The notes below the pieces were generated by a model. The model worked only from the letters and a program-made list of their open reading frames with translations. It did no database searches and was not told the origin of the DNA. Positions 12,166 through 25,079 of a stretch of 64,000 nucleotides of DNA are shown in pieces. The DNA is from Ilex aquifolium (taxonomy: Eukaryota > Streptophyta > Magnoliopsida > Aquifoliales > Aquifoliaceae). A program made the position numbers and the translations under genes. The stretch covers positions 8,877,501 through 8,941,500 of the forward strand of contig OX637394.1 of NCBI GenBank assembly GCA_951799425.1. The letters run 5' to 3'. The stretch's first letter is position 1; each line of letters begins with the position of its first letter.

Positions 12166-12535
12166 AATGTATGAAGAGTAGTCATGTGATGTTGTGGAGG
12201 ACATACGATAACAGAAAAGTTAGAAATTGATGGAATTTTAACATTGACTTTATCGATTGTAATTTTATTATAAAAAAATTATTTTGAACTAGAAAATAAA
12301 TTTAAAACCCTGTAATTTATAACGAACAACAAAAAACATATCACTAAGGGAACTTAGATAATATAAGAAAATAAGAAACCGAAAAGTATACCTCTTACCC
12401 AACAACTTATAAAAAAAATGGATTTAATGACTTAAAAATCTAACAGGTATTTTGTATGAAAAAAATTTTAAAAAATTTGCATGAAAAAAATTTAAACTAT
12501 TTGCATGAAAAAAATTTACAAATCTACAAGAAAAA

Positions 12536-12540
<5 letters not shown>

Positions 12541-12566
<26 letters not shown>

Positions 12567-12567
12567 T
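12541..12567. repeat. (TA)n microsatellite
   Basis: An uninterrupted ta run lies next to a poly-A stretch. Confidence 0.9.
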
Positions 12568-13474
12568 TTACCAACTTAGGTAGTGATTGATCACTGTGGA
12601 TAACAAGTTAAAGAATAATGACTAGTTTCAGTCCCCTATGTCTTCCAACAGCCCCAAATTATTTTGGACCTTCACAAACAACAAAATATATGGTATATAT
12701 AGTGAGAAAATGGTTAAGAGCATTTTACTATATTTACATAAGAAATAGTAGTTTTGACATTTTCAGAAAATTTATAGTCAAACCGTTACTTTTTGTACTG
12801 ACAGAGTTAAAAATTACCGTTAAGAAATGTCTTTGATTTGAAAGTATAAACCAAAAAATGGTGTAGTAAAGTTTCATAATTGTGAGGGGGGTGTGGATAA
12901 AATTTCCCAAATCCTAATTAAAGTTTTTTGAGATTGAGATTTTTCAATTTTTTTTCTATCAATGTTTGATATGTTCTAAAATATTTCAGTACTTTAGTGT
13001 TTTGTAAATAAATTATAAATTTTTTTATTTATTTCTATTTTATTTTTGATATATTTTCCAAAACAAATGTGAAATCATCCCGTGTTTTTTAGGTGTCTGA
13101 AATAATGCATTAACAAAATTTTGATCAAGTTTATTTGCTATTGGATTGTGTTTTGGTAATTTCGTTTAAACTTCATCAGAAATAAAAAGGAAAGACTTCA
13201 TCATCTATTATGAAATTTTGGGATTTCATAAGTAGAGTTCACTTCAAATTCAACTTGGGAATGGGAGAAAAAAAAAACTTCATTCAAATTCGAAGAGTAA
13301 TCAAGTTGGAGTATTGAGTTATCAAAATTTAACTCAAACTCAATCCAAAATTAATGAATTTAGTTCAACTCAAATTCTTAACCCAAGTTGTATTATTAGA
13401 TAATCAAACTTTTATGCAACCATTGGACTTATTGTGACACATTTCATCTCTTGTAGAATTAAATCGGTTCTCAT

Positions 13475-13682
13475 AAATTTTTAAAATGGTTCATTAGTCA
13501 AATATGTCCTCTTGTAAGTAAGAGGTCTCAGGTTCGACATTTTTCATATCTCTCAAAAGTCAATCACTCTTGTTCCTCAATAGACATATCCTTAAACTAG
13601 TTCGAACTACGATAACCGATCTCAAAGCTCAAGAAAGTAATAGTGCAAGTCTGATACCCTGTAACAAAAAAATAAATAAATT
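13475..13682 (+). mobile_element. SINE-like sequence
   Basis: A tRNA-like internal promoter B box, ggttcgac, is near 13531, with an A-box-like cctcttgtaagtaagagg before it. The sequence ends in an A-rich tail (acaaaaaaataaataaa) at about 13682. Target duplications were not found. Confidence 0.35.
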
Positions 13683-14199
13683 CCCACAAGTTGTGCTGAC
13701 CATGTTAGAAACTCATCAATGCTTTAAATAAAAGTGAACAGAGCATTTTAGCTTGATTGTTTCCAATATATGCGACTTACCTGTTCTATGGACCACGCTG
13801 CAAACTTTGAGGACCTTCCATCGGAAAAGTTGGCCCTTACAAGCTTAGACCGTGGTCCTAAAGTTAAAATAACAAATCATTCGTAATCAATACATCGATG
13901 GGTTACTTAAAAGGAAGTATTCTTCTCTCAGCATCTCCAATATAACAAACCCCTAAAAGCCAATGAGCAGAAACTGAATTTTCCCAGCATTACAACATAT
14001 CCTCACATGCTAGCAAGCAGAAGAAGAACAATCGAAAATTATATCATTAGTTGTCAGAGCCACCCGCTGCATGATCATCCTCCAAATTTCCTTTTATTTT
14101 CTTTCAATAACATTGATACACCAAAAAGCTATTATCTTTTGTTTCTCGGAGAAACAATGGGAAAAGAATTAGAATACAACAGGTCTATAGTAATTACCA

Positions 14200-16245
14200 T
14201 CAGGCTTGAAACTGTTCAATGAGTTTCAACAGGTTATAGGTCTCAGAATCAGGCCTAGACCCTCCCAGAATCATCCTTCTCAAAAGATTTGGGTCATAAA
14301 TCTTGGCCTTAACATAAGCTTTAATCAAGGTATTATAAACAAAAGTGTGCCTAGTATAATTTGCTTTCTTCAACTCTTCAAACAACTTCTCCACATTTTC
14401 TACATCACCCCTCCCTGCAAAAATTTCAACTATTGAAAATGTTGTCTCTAGCCATGGGGTTGATTTCCTGACCCTGGTGCTTGTCGTCAGATCCATCCCC
14501 AAGTTCAGAGTTTTCAGAGCTTCCTTCATCAAACCCGCTTTCAAGCAACCCAACGCAAGATGTCTGAAAGTTATGGCATTTGGTTTGCATTCACTGTTCT
14601 CCATTTCTCTGTACAGTCCAGTGGCTTTACTAATAAGCCCATGTTTGCAGTAAACTGATATCATTGAGTTGAACTGATCAGTTGATTTCAACCCCTTTTT
14701 TGACTTCATTTCTGCCCAAATCTCTTCGGCTCGACTTAGCTCTCCAATCTTACCATATGCTTCTATTGCCAGAATAAAACTCTTAGACCTAATATGTGGA
14801 AGTTCTTGCACAATGCGCCAAGTTCGTTCTAGCTCCTTTTTCTTCCCCAAATATCCATACAGTATAACAAGGATATCTAACGTTGACCAGTTATTTCCCG
14901 TCATAGACTTATCTACCTCTTCAACATAGGCCTCACACACAGTGTAAAACCGTGCCACAGCATGTGCAGTGGCTAATATGCAGTAAGATACCTCATTTGG
15001 CTCAACTTTTGCTCGCTTCATGTCACCAAACACCTTTACCAAGCCTTCAATGTTGTGTTCATTAGCTTCCATTTTCAAAAGAATGTTATAAGTGGAAACA
15101 TGGGGAGCCACCCTATCAGCTTTCATTTGAGTGAGGATTTTTGGAATGACTTTCTTACGGCTAGGGGAGGAATGAAGAATAATGAGACGGTTGAAAGCCA
15201 AGTGCGAGATGGGATGACCCAGTTCTCTCATTTTCTTCATGTATGCGCGGGAAAGGCTTATCATGCCTTTATCTAAGCATGCAATTACAAGATTGTTGTA
15301 GAGCAAATCCTTTTGAAACTCGGTTGGGATGTGAGAGAAGAGGCTCTCGCCTTGTGATACCCCATGAAGCTTAGTTGTGAATTCCAATAGATAGGAGTAG
15401 TCTATTTCTTTTGGCCTATACGGCCTCTCCCTGATCACCCATTCCATCACCTGTCAGTAGCAACAATTGTGCAAACTCAAAATTTAAGTATCTAATTATG
15501 CATATTTCTTCGTAAAGGTGATTCAACAAATAAGGGGTTAATGTTGCTATTCCACATTTCAGATCTTGCTCTTTCCCATATAACCATGTAACTTATAGCA
15601 AGCAATTGGCAACACAATCCCATATAAATGTATAACTCAGAACCATGAAATGAAAAGTAAAGGCCATAACTCAAGTGTTGATTTTACCAAAACAGGGTGC
15701 TGATAGGTGAGACGGGCATAAGGTTGGCACAATCTGCACAAGTGATTGCTTCTAGACTCAAAACCCACATTCTCACACTTGGCAGTATAAGAATTTTACA
15801 CTTGTACCAAACAATGGACCGTTTCACTTATATTTACGCACTTGGGATTATTTAACTGAAGCATTTAGACAAACAGGTAGTATGCATGTGTAAATGTCTC
15901 CAAACAGAGAAGAACCTGAAGGGCACGTTTGTTTGATTGGAGCTTCCTTAAACGGTTGATCATGTGGAAAATATGGCCTCTATGAATGGGGAAGCCATCA
16001 CCCATCCAGCTCTGGAAGGCAGACCCAACCGACTCTCCCTTTGGTAGCCTCTCGATCCTCCAACTTAAGCTCTTTGGTTCTTCTTCTTTTTCTTCTTCTT
16101 TTCTGTCTGATTCCGAACTGTTCTCGCACGAATTGATTGGTGTTTGGGTGCAATAGTGGAAAGCAGGATGACTTTGGTGGATAGCAAGTGTTCGACGTAA
16201 GGTTTGAAAGACCCTCCGTTGACACAGGAGGACAATGGTTTGCAT
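14200..16245 (-). CDS. P-class PPR protein, probably mitochondrial (At1g07590-like)
   Basis: Two exons, 16245-15916 and 15450-14200, join in phase 0 (RALQ|VMEWV) and encode 526 aa. The first 35 residues (MQTIVLLCQRRVFQTLRR...) are rich in R and S/T with no acidic residue, as in a mitochondrial presequence. A glutamate/lysine-rich linker follows (about 45-60). From about residue 105 to the end there is a run of P-type PPR motifs, e.g. VAPHVSTYNILLKMEA, VEPNEVSYCILATAHA, LKSTDQFNSMISVYCKHG and CKPNAITFRHLALGCLKAG. No E or DYW domain is present. PPR proteins bind organelle RNA and act in its processing, stability or translation; the target of this one is unknown. A splice donor right after the stop (TGATG|GTAATT on the minus strand) suggests a 3' UTR intron, with a possible further UTR exon near 13.8 kb. 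Confidence 0.9.
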
Positions 16246-17614
16246 GCTTCTTGTTGAGAATCAAGGCATGGGACTGTCGTGGGCTTTTTACTTTGGGATA
16301 TATTAATTTTCATCTGATCTAACGATTTTTCAACAGTGTCAAAACTTTCGGTACCGTATAGTTTTTATGTCTCTCAATATGATTAATCTACTATCGAGCC
16401 ATAAAATTGAGATTGATCCCAACTAATTTTTACAATCGACAACATTTTTATTTTTTGGTAAGTTAGTATCAATAACATTGAACTCGTCCTCATCATCTAC
16501 CAAATACTACTACGCCACACTTTTGTCAAGTTGTTAATAAGTATATGCGACACCCAAATTTATAATTAATTATAGTATTGTCAACCTACTCGTAAGTTAT
16601 GTGACATGATATCACAGTTGCCTCGTGCCCCATATTGTGGATGGATCTCGGTTGGAATGTTCATAAACAACGCCTTAAAGAGTGAATCATTCTGCTGGAG
16701 TTTAATTTCCTTAATCTCATTCACCAATCCTGGTCCAACGGTGGTTCTAACCACACCCCCACCCCCCCCCCCCCCCCCCCCCCCCCCAAAACACACACAC
16801 AAATGAACTCATCCTGTGATTCCAGAGTTAAAAGGTATGCTGAAAATACTATACATCAACTTAGCTCAACTCAACAAAACTTTATCCCAACAATTTAGAG
16901 AAATAGAATCGAATGCGGTGTGCATGGATCGAACACGAGAATACACATATCTTAACATCTCGTAGGTGCTTTAACTATAAAGTGAGACCTGCAACATGTG
17001 GGCGTCTTACAATATCATAGAGAGTAGATACTCTTGCATCCACTTAACCACACAGCTACCTTTTTATACCATCGGGGATAGTAAGGAGGTGAAAAACCAA
17101 ACAGGAGTTCGATATACATTCTGGAAATTGCATTCACTGCTCAAGGACCAAAATTCGAACTTTTGAAAACTGCGACATAATATTATCCAAGCTCTTGAAT
17201 AGCAATGTTGAATTTTATCGTATTCATGATGTTACTTGCGACTAGAGATGAAATGCGAGCACGACACACAACAAACATAGCCAACACAAGCGAAAGGTTA
17301 TATTTAGTAAGCAAATTGGATCCTACCACAAAAACAAAAAATGCAGAACCTTCATCTCCTCAACTAGAGGCAGCTTAATATCTTGTGTGGCCACTATATT
17401 TCCTCAACTATGATGTTGATCTGCAACCATACTAATATCAAAACGACAGTGTTATCTCATCTGAAACTAAAAGGCCAAGGACTGATTTTTTAGTCATACA
17501 CTCTGTTGCATTGGTTGACTAAATAATCCTCTTAGAAGCCCGTGTATACTAGTCAAAGATGTGGCTTGAAGGGAGCATTCTTCAGCTGTATGAAATCAGT
17601 GTATAAATAACAGC
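16246..17614. other. Intergenic DNA between the PPR and Obg genes
   Basis: Both flanking genes are on the minus strand, so this holds the PPR promoter and the Obg 3' end. A poly-C tract is at 16752-16787. No other gene or clear element is seen. Confidence 0.5.
16752..16787. repeat. Poly-C tract
   Basis: About 27 consecutive C residues (16761-16787) follow ccccca, then comes a short CA repeat. True length is uncertain because long C runs are hard to sequence. Confidence 0.85.
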
Positions 17615-20302
17615 TTAGTCAAGCACAATACCATCTACATTGAGTCTGTACGATTCTCCATCATTAACAAGCATTCTAAGACCAGATTTTAGCTCTGATA
17701 TCCCTTCCTCCAGAACTGCACAAACTGGAAAAATAGGAACACCAGACACCCTTCTTCTTAATTCTTCATACACTTCTTCAGCCCCTGCCTCGTCAATTTT
17801 ATTTGCCACTACCAAGGACGGTCGATCTGACAAACCCTCACGATAAAATTCAAGCTCCAAGATTAAATCTTTCAACTGTTCCCATGGTTGGATTCCTTTT
17901 CTACCATCCAATGCTGCAGCCAGGTCTAACACATAAGCAAGAACTTTTGTGCGTTCTATGTGACGCAGAAAAGCATGTCCAAGTCCACGATTTCCATGAG
18001 CTCCCCTTATTAGTCCGGGAATGTCGGCCACCGTGAATGAGAAATCATCATAATTTAGATTTCCTAAATTTGGCCTCAAAGTTGTAAAGGCATAATGGCC
18101 TACTCTGGGCTTAGCCCTTGATATAGCACCTAGAAGAGTACTTTTCCCAGCATTTGGCATCCCCACAAGGCCCACATCAGCGATACTCTTGAGTTCTAAA
18201 AGAAGAAGAACCTCAGAACCAGGCAAACCAGCACTAAGTGATGAATGTTGATCATCATTAGACACTTCAGAACCAAAGCCTTTATCCTTTAGATTCCCAG
18301 GTTTCCCAAGGCTAGGCTTTTTAAAAGCTTTAGTGGAAGAAATATTCCCTGAGCCACCATCCCCTCCGCAAGCAACAATTACACGTTGACCTGGTTCTGT
18401 TAATTCTGCAATGTTATATTGTATGTGTTCCTTTTCTTCCATTTCTGCTTCAGAAATGCCATCATCAGTATCCAAAACTTCAGAAGTACCGTCATCAGTG
18501 TCCAGACCATCCCACTGACTTTGGCCTTCTTCATTTCCACATATAGCACCTTCTGCGTGAGCTCTGGATTTTTCACCAGAAGGAAAAGTTTGAGGAAGTG
18601 ATTCAATTGATGGAGCCCAAGTCCCTTGCTTTGTACTAGCAGAATCTGCCACAATTGCTTTACTGGTAAAAGATGATAAGCCGCCATTGATGTCCACTGC
18701 CTTTATGCCAGTGGTGGTAGGTGGGAAGGATTGTCGAGCAGATTCAGATAGATCGCCGTTAAGAGTACCAGGAATCTCCCACGGGTCCAGAGCTGCAGAG
18801 GAACTGTTTTCAACTACAGAAGGAATGTCACCCTCTAAAAGATGAATAACAGTGCCAACAGGTACTAGGACAACCTACCAGACATGTAATCTCTCATGAA
18901 AGAAGCATTCTAATTTAGTTTAGAGTCCAATTGTATAGAGATAATGGAAATCAGCAAGGTGTACAGAAAGCTAATAAAATGAAACCTTGTCAGCCCCTCG
19001 GGTTCCTATCTTGTTTTTGGAAGCTCCATGTCCCCCTCTCTTTGCATTCTGCAAAACACCATGAAAGTCACACCATCAATCCAAAAAAAAAGGAAAAAAA
19101 CAGTGAAGGGAACGGAAAGAAAATAAAAGAAAGGAGAAGGCAGAAATAAGAGGCCAATAAGGCAGGAGAAGAGGGAAGAGTTACACACAAGATGATGTTG
19201 CAGACTGCTAAAGTCCCACACCGTGGGAGAACATTCTAGTACTACGTCACCACCTCTCCCACCATTCCCACCTGCATTAATTCAATTCCAGAGATTGATG
19301 AGGGGGAACGAAAAAAGAAGAAGAAAGAAAGAAAGATAAGATTGTTCTTATTTTCCTGAAGAATTTGTTTGCCTTCCTTAACAAAATTGAAGTTTATAAA
19401 GAAATTAAAGTACCAGATTAAGTCAAGTGTTATGAACCAAACCATTGATCCAAAAGCCCCGGGACTTGTGGGGGTTAGACTTGTGGAGATTAGAGTTCAT
19501 AACTATTTGAACATAATATTTCCACTACACTGTCCACTCGATACACTCTATCGACATTGGCCCATGACCCAACGGTAGCCTTTTCTCTTTGGCGGCTTCA
19601 CTCATCTACCAGTATTCAATGCAATAGCACTATGCCCAACCAGCCTATAGGCCATCCATAACTCGAACTCATGACACCGATACCAATTGTTATCAACCAA
19701 ACCGTTGATCAAAAGCCCTAAGACTTGTGAGGGTTAGAGCTCATAACTATTTGAACATAAAAGTAGTAGACAGATTAAGTCATTCAACTGATAGAGAGCA
19801 TAATTGCAAAGGAGTGGTATGTTATTTCAAAGAAATCAAAGCTTTAAAGTAGACTGGAATGAAATCATGAAACTCAATTTGATGAAAGAGGAAAAAGAAG
19901 AGACTATTCGACCATATAATGGTCATAGTTGCTTGTATCAGAGAAACCCACCATCAGGTCGACCATGGCGATCGTGTCGGCTACGGTAAAAGCTGGAACA
20001 ACCATTGCCCCCATCCCCTCCTTTAGCCCATAGCTTAAACCGATCTATCATTTTCCGCTCCTGTCATAGAAGAATCGAATAAACCATTCTGATTTCTGAG
20101 TGTGCGAAGTGCACAGAGAGAGAGAGAGAGAGTAAACCTGAAGGGGGGCGAGCTTTGATGTCTTGGAAGGAGGAGTGTGTGAAAATGAAAGGGTTTGGAG
20201 AAGCCATAGTGAATTTGGAATCTTCACAAAAGCCTCTGAATAGTGAAAGGGTTTGACAAAGCATAGCCTCCTCATCTCTCTGCCGTTTAAACCCTTACCC
20301 AC
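17615..20302 (-). CDS. OBGM: Obg/CgtA-family GTPase, mitochondrial type
   Basis: Five exons on the minus strand: 20302-20138, 20060-19952, 19271-19189, 19048-18986 and 18874-17615. All are GT-AG with a continuous frame, giving 559 aa (550 if the second ATG at 20275 is used). The N-terminus (MRRLCFVKPFHYSEAF...) fits an organelle presequence. The glycine-rich Obg fold spans exons 2-5 (KGGDGGNGC, GGNGGRGGDVVLE, VVLVPVGTVI, VIVACGGDGGSGN). The G domain shows G1 GMPNAGKST (about residue 380), G2 TTLRPN, G3 DIPG and G4 NKID. Bacterial and organelle Obg proteins aid large-ribosomal-subunit assembly. The mitochondrial assignment comes from likeness to Arabidopsis OBGM (At1g07615 region) as I recall it. 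A stretch of about 130 residues rich in D/E/S/T (about 155-285, with a DTDDG repeat) interrupts the Obg fold. Confidence 0.92.
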
Positions 20303-20510
20303 CCTCTATTTCTTAAGCTCTTCTTAGGTTCCACGAAATGAAACCATGTCCATGTTGATGAGAGAGAGGGCTGCTGTGCTGTTCTTGTATCGTCTTCCAA
20401 TTCGGGTCTTCTGTATTGTGTTCTCCATATGAGGTGAGTGGCAATCACAATTTCACTATTAATTTGCGGGCCAGCTCGATAGCCCAACTGATAGACCTAC
20501 AGAACAATTT

Positions 20511-20532
20511 CTTGCCCCCCCCCCCCCCCCCA
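20511..20532. repeat. Poly-C tract
   Basis: A run of C interrupted only by its flanks lies upstream of the Obg gene. Its length may be unreliable. Confidence 0.8.
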
Positions 20533-20607
20533 ACCCAATAAGCCCGATGGGCTGACTTGTAAATGAGGTTCGACTAATAGGCCCACCCACCAATACTCTA
20601 GAAATAA

Positions 20608-20880
20608 GGGCAATTTAAAAGTCGGTACAAAAATTTAGATTTATTTGAGCTAAACTACATTAAAAAATTTTATTTGACTCTAAGTGCATTTTTTTTAAAA
20701 AAGACTAAAAAGATATTTATTACTCCATTACTCTCTCTCTTTCATTCTCTCTTCCCTATTTTTTCTCTATCTATTTCTCTCTCTCTATTTCTTTCTCTCA
20801 TATTGATAATTTTTTTTAAATATGTAAAGATTTGATTTAATTTTTTCATCTCTCTCTCATTGGGGCCAAAGATCAAGTGT
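20608..20880 (+). mobile_element. Truncated Mutator-like element end
   Basis: It begins gggcaatttaaaagtcggta and matches the outer ~270 bp of the elements at 21877-23132 (right end, inverted) and 45910-47146 (left end). It includes the shared blocks aaatttagatttatttgagc, taagtgcattttttt and the ct-rich run. The sequence then breaks off before a hAT-like element. Confidence 0.7.
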
Positions 20881-20900
20881 GATTTTCCTTAGCTACCGTC

Positions 20901-21664
20901 TAGGGTGTTATGGGCCGGATTATTCACGGGTCTCGTTATTTAACCCGAAAAAAATAAATTTGAAACTTAAGAGGTATGATAGTTGGCTCGTTCGAGTTCG
21001 AACTCAATATCCTTAAAAAGAGGGTTGAGTTTGCCCCCAAACCCATTATCCTGTCCGAAGCCCGGTCCAATAACCCACTCTAAAAAACCCGGCCCAAGAG
21101 CCCACCCACCATTCCTTTGAAAAAAAGTTATACTTTTAGACCATTAAATTTGAAACTTTGAAATAAATCTCTCAATGTCGGAATTTAAAATTTTAAAAAT
21201 TTAGATACTATAAATAATGTATTATTTTTTTTTCCATGTATTAAGCATACAAGTTTTAAAGGGTAGAGTAATGCAAATGGTAGATAAGTGAGTAGGTGTC
21301 ACCCTAGTTGGGATGTATTTATTCTATTGGATATAGTTCATCCCCTAATCAAAAATAAAATAATTCATTATTTTATTTTTATTCATTTTGACTCTATTTT
21401 TTATTCAAAAATATAATTTACACAAATAGTAAGTTACAAAAATATTCATTATTTTTAAATAAAATTGTATATAAAAAAACCTGCGAGCAGGCCCGCCCAA
21501 TAAGCTTACGGGTTGGACTGCGGGTAGCCTATCCCTACCCGAAGCCCGGGCCAACCCGGCTCATCTAATAACTCACTTGGGTAAGGGCTTGGGCTTACAC
21601 TATCTAGGCCGGGCAAGAAAAAAATTTCGCGGACATAGCCCGACCCGGCCCATGGACACCCCTA
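20901..21664. mobile_element. hAT-like non-autonomous element (gggcccggcc motifs)
   Basis: Ends are TAGGGTGTTATGGGCCGG and, on the minus strand, TAGGGGTGTCCATGGGCCGGG. Many copies of cccgg/cccggcc crowd both ends around an AT-rich centre. It encodes nothing. An exact 8-bp target duplication was not found. Confidence 0.7.
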
Positions 21665-21876
21665 CAATACCGCCTATCATAGGGTCCCACGAATTAATAA
21701 ATGCGAAAATTGTTGAAAATTTTATTTTTTAGACCTTTTTTTGTTAATAAGTCCAGGTAAAGTTCATATGATTTCTCGAGTCCGGATACCCGCATTATAG
21801 ATTCTCGTCGCTGCCCTTCTTAGATAGAGCCTTCGACCCTCTCTTTTTGGCTGGACCTTGGTGGTTGAATGTTATA

Positions 21877-23132
21877 GGATTTTTTGACTGTGGGTACAAT
21901 TTTTTAGACTTATTTGAGGAAAAGTGTATAGATAAGATGTTTACTTTATTAAGTTCAATTTTAATAAAATATATTGTGTTTCGGTACAAAATTCAAATAA
22001 AATCAAAACTGTTTTACCTAAATACCCTCTCTTACATTATACATTCTTGATTGACAGTTATATATCTAATCAAATATGTAAAAATTTCATTAGACTCTCT
22101 CACTATCTCTCCCCTATTTTCTCTCCATCTCTCTCTCTTTCCCCATTACTTTCTCTATCTCTCCCTTATTTTCTCTCTATATCTATCATTGATAATTTAA
22201 TTTCTTTTCAAATATGTAAAGATTTGATTTAGTTTTTCGTCTCTCTCCCCTATTTTCTCTCTCTCTCTCTCCCCTATTTTCTCTAACCATTTCTCTCTAT
22301 CTATTTATATCAACATTACAACAGCACAATTATACTCATCAGTTACATCAATCAGTTATAATTGTCTTAGAATACATCAAACAGTTAATCATGTATTCTA
22401 ATAAACCAAACAGTTACACCAAACAATTACACAAATTTATAACATCAACTCAATTTGTCATTCAATTATTTACATAAACTAAATAGTTGCACTATTTAGT
22501 ATCGTGACATCGTTACACCAATCATATATACCAAATTTAGTATAATGGGAAAGTCTTTTGTGTAATGATAAATCCAATTTAGTGTATATAATTGGTATAA
22601 CTGTGGCGTGATATTAAATGGTGTAACTGTTTGATTTATGTAAATAACTAAATTACAAATTGAGTTGGTGTTGTAATTTCATATAATTGTTTAGTGTAAC
22701 TGTTTGGTTTATTAGAACACATGAATAACTGTTTAATGTATTATAGGATAATTGTAACTAATTGGTGTAACTGATTAGTGTAATTGTGTTGTGTAACGTT
22801 GATATAAGGAGAGAGAAAAATGGAGAGAATAATGAAATAAGGGGAGAGGGAGTGAGAAAAAAAAAGGGGGGAGAGAGATGAAAAAATTAAATCAAATCTT
22901 TACATATTTAATTTTTTTTTTTTTTATCAATATGAGAGAAAGAGAAAGAGAAAGAGAAATAGATAGAGAGAAAATAGGGAAGAGAGAGTGAAAGAGTAAT
23001 GGAGAGAGAGTAATAAAGTAATAAATACATTTTTAATCTTTTTTCAAAAAAATGCACTTATGACCAATAAGTTTTATTAATGTAGTTTAGCTCAAATAAG
23101 TCTAAATTTTTGTACCGACTTCCAAATTACCC
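21877..23132 (-). mobile_element. Mutator-like MITE, family A, inverted copy
   Basis: It is a 1256-bp relative of the element at 45910-47146, in opposite orientation. The left end, ggattttttgactgtgggta, matches that element's right end, and the right end gives GGGTAATTTGGAAGTCGGTA on the minus strand. The central 22080-22990 is a near-palindrome with ct-rich and ga-rich arms and copies of ggtgtaactg / cagttacacc. Flanks share only gttata, so the target duplication is decayed. Confidence 0.8.
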
Positions 23133-23439
23133 GTTATAATTAGCATACTAGCCGGGTTGACCCTCTACCTGCTCGAAGACTTATATCCCTTTTCTCTGTA
23201 TGCTTAACTCGATATTACTTTTGCTAAAATTCACCAAATTTAAACAGACATTCAACGTCATAAAATTAAATCACTAAGATCATTTAAAATTCTCAAATCT
23301 AAATAAAGAGCTTTCAAAAATTTCAACATACATAATCAAATCTCATCCAAATTTTATATATCAAACAATCAATTTAGAAAGTGGAAAACACAGAAACACA
23401 TCAGGGCAACCCAACAAATCCGGAGGCCCTTTTCATAGG

Positions 23440-24430
23440 CAATAATTATTAAAATATATTCATTTAAAAGCTATTTTTCTATCTTTTTGAGATGTAAAAA
23501 TATTGATTAAATTTTTATATTCAAGTTATGTTAATATATTTTTTTCAATTGATAATATAACTAATCCATTTAATCTTTCTTGTGACATAGTTGATCGGAG
23601 ATAAGATTTTATTAATTTAAGTTTTAAAAAAAAATTCTCTACCGAAGCAACTGTTACTAGTATTGTTAACAATATTCTAAAAGTTATACATGCATTTGAA
23701 AAAAAATCTAATCGTTTATATAAGTTAGGGCTTCAGCTGTATCATTAATTTCACATTGTATGACTTTTCTTAATACAGTCAATTCTTGAAATAAATCTAA
23801 ACCATCAATATCAGAAATTAAGTCATGCTTCAAAAAATTTGCAAAATTTAAGACAATAACTTTTCAAACTATCATCATCTAAGGATTTTAATTTTTTAAA
23901 ACAAAATAAAAGACCAAAAATATTTTCATATATTTTGAATTGTTCAAATCTTTTATTGATCGAAGAAATAGCTAAGATCAACTATATAAAAAAATAATCA
24001 ATTCTAAAAGATCATTCAACTAATAATATTATTGCAGTCTTAATTATATCACCAAATTATTTTTTCCTAAAAATTTTATGTTTTTCTCGAAATTGTGGTT
24101 TCCATTTCAAGTACAGTCTCTTTTGATGAAATCTAAACCATCATTTTCTACTTCATTAGTAAGTTCACATTCTTTACCAATTTCTAGTTCAATAACATGT
24201 TCACATTCTTTACCAATTTTATTTTCTTTTAGATCTTTGTGGCATTCCGTTGATTTTGCTATATTATCTACTAGTTCAATCATTGAATCATCATTTGAAT
24301 TTTTTGTTGTAGTTGGTTTATCACTAATAACAAGTTTATCGAGTGCCCTTTTTTGAAATTCAATAAATTCATCTTGTTTTCTCTTCTTTTTACGTTTTTC
24401 ACATCCAAAATCATATCTTCAAGTAGATAT
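23440..24430 (-). pseudogene. hAT transposase remnant (TTF/ZMYM1-like)
   Basis: On the minus strand the N-terminal piece (about 24430-24070) reads CEKRKKKRKQDEFIEFQKRA then LDKLVISDKP. A C-terminal piece (about 23710-23440) reads RILLTILVTVASVEK, SYLRSTMSQERLNGLVILSI and LINIFTSQKDRK, the hAT dimerisation region. The long catalytic middle is missing and stops and frameshifts are frequent. It resembles the zinc-finger MYM-type 1-like transposases common in plants and cannot be functional. Confidence 0.75.
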
Positions 24431-25079
24431 ACTAGTTATATAACTTGCAGTTACAACAATGAAAAATTCTGACACAAAATTTACAAAAAAAATAAGTTAA
24501 ACTAAAATAAAAGTTAAAGAACAACACAACCTGGTACTGAAAGAGAGCAAAACAGTTGGCTTTGTCACAAGACTCACGACATCAAAATTCACAAGCAGCA
24601 ATCAACTATCAAGATTCAAGCATTTAAGTTTTTGTTAAAAAAAGAGACTATCAACAATAATATCAAAAATATGAAATCAACATATTAAAAATCCTAAGCA
24701 CACTAAACTTCTAAAATCTCTATAAAAGTTCTAATAAAAAATGAGAGAACAATTGAACAAACCAGTTTATTATAGTAGATTGAGCCCAAAAAATTCCGAC
24801 CCTTGAATCTTGATCACTATCAATTAATTGATCAGTTGTTGAACTTCAAGAGATTAGAGAATAAAGAGCTTTGGTGTTATTTCTTTGTTCAGATTCAAAC
24901 TTCACACAGAGAGAGAGAGGGCATGAGGGAGTGGCGTTAAACAGAGACTATAGTCTGTGAGTGAGTCCCGTAATGATAGAAGCCGATAAATTTGTGCGAA
25001 GAGGCCGAGTGATGCACGACGATTTGTTTAATTCCTTCACAAACGAGAGAGAGAGAGATGTCTACTCGTCTACCTTCAT

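Larger units (their letters stand above)
10041..13480. other. Intergenic region upstream of the FDM-like gene
   Basis: No protein gene is recognised. A possible 5' UTR exon of the FDM-like gene ends with a donor (CAAAG|GTGGGT on the minus strand) near 11031. The promoter would lie at about 11.1-11.4 kb. Further left-to-right are a degenerate AT-rich repeat array and a TA microsatellite, listed separately. Confidence 0.5.

Noticed and set aside
16581..16806. Frames with poly-glycine or poly-proline
   Set aside because: They arise from the poly-C tract and have no splice or start context.
24078..24356. 92-residue plus-strand reading frame
   Set aside because: It is the antisense shadow of the hAT transposase N-terminal remnant on the minus strand.
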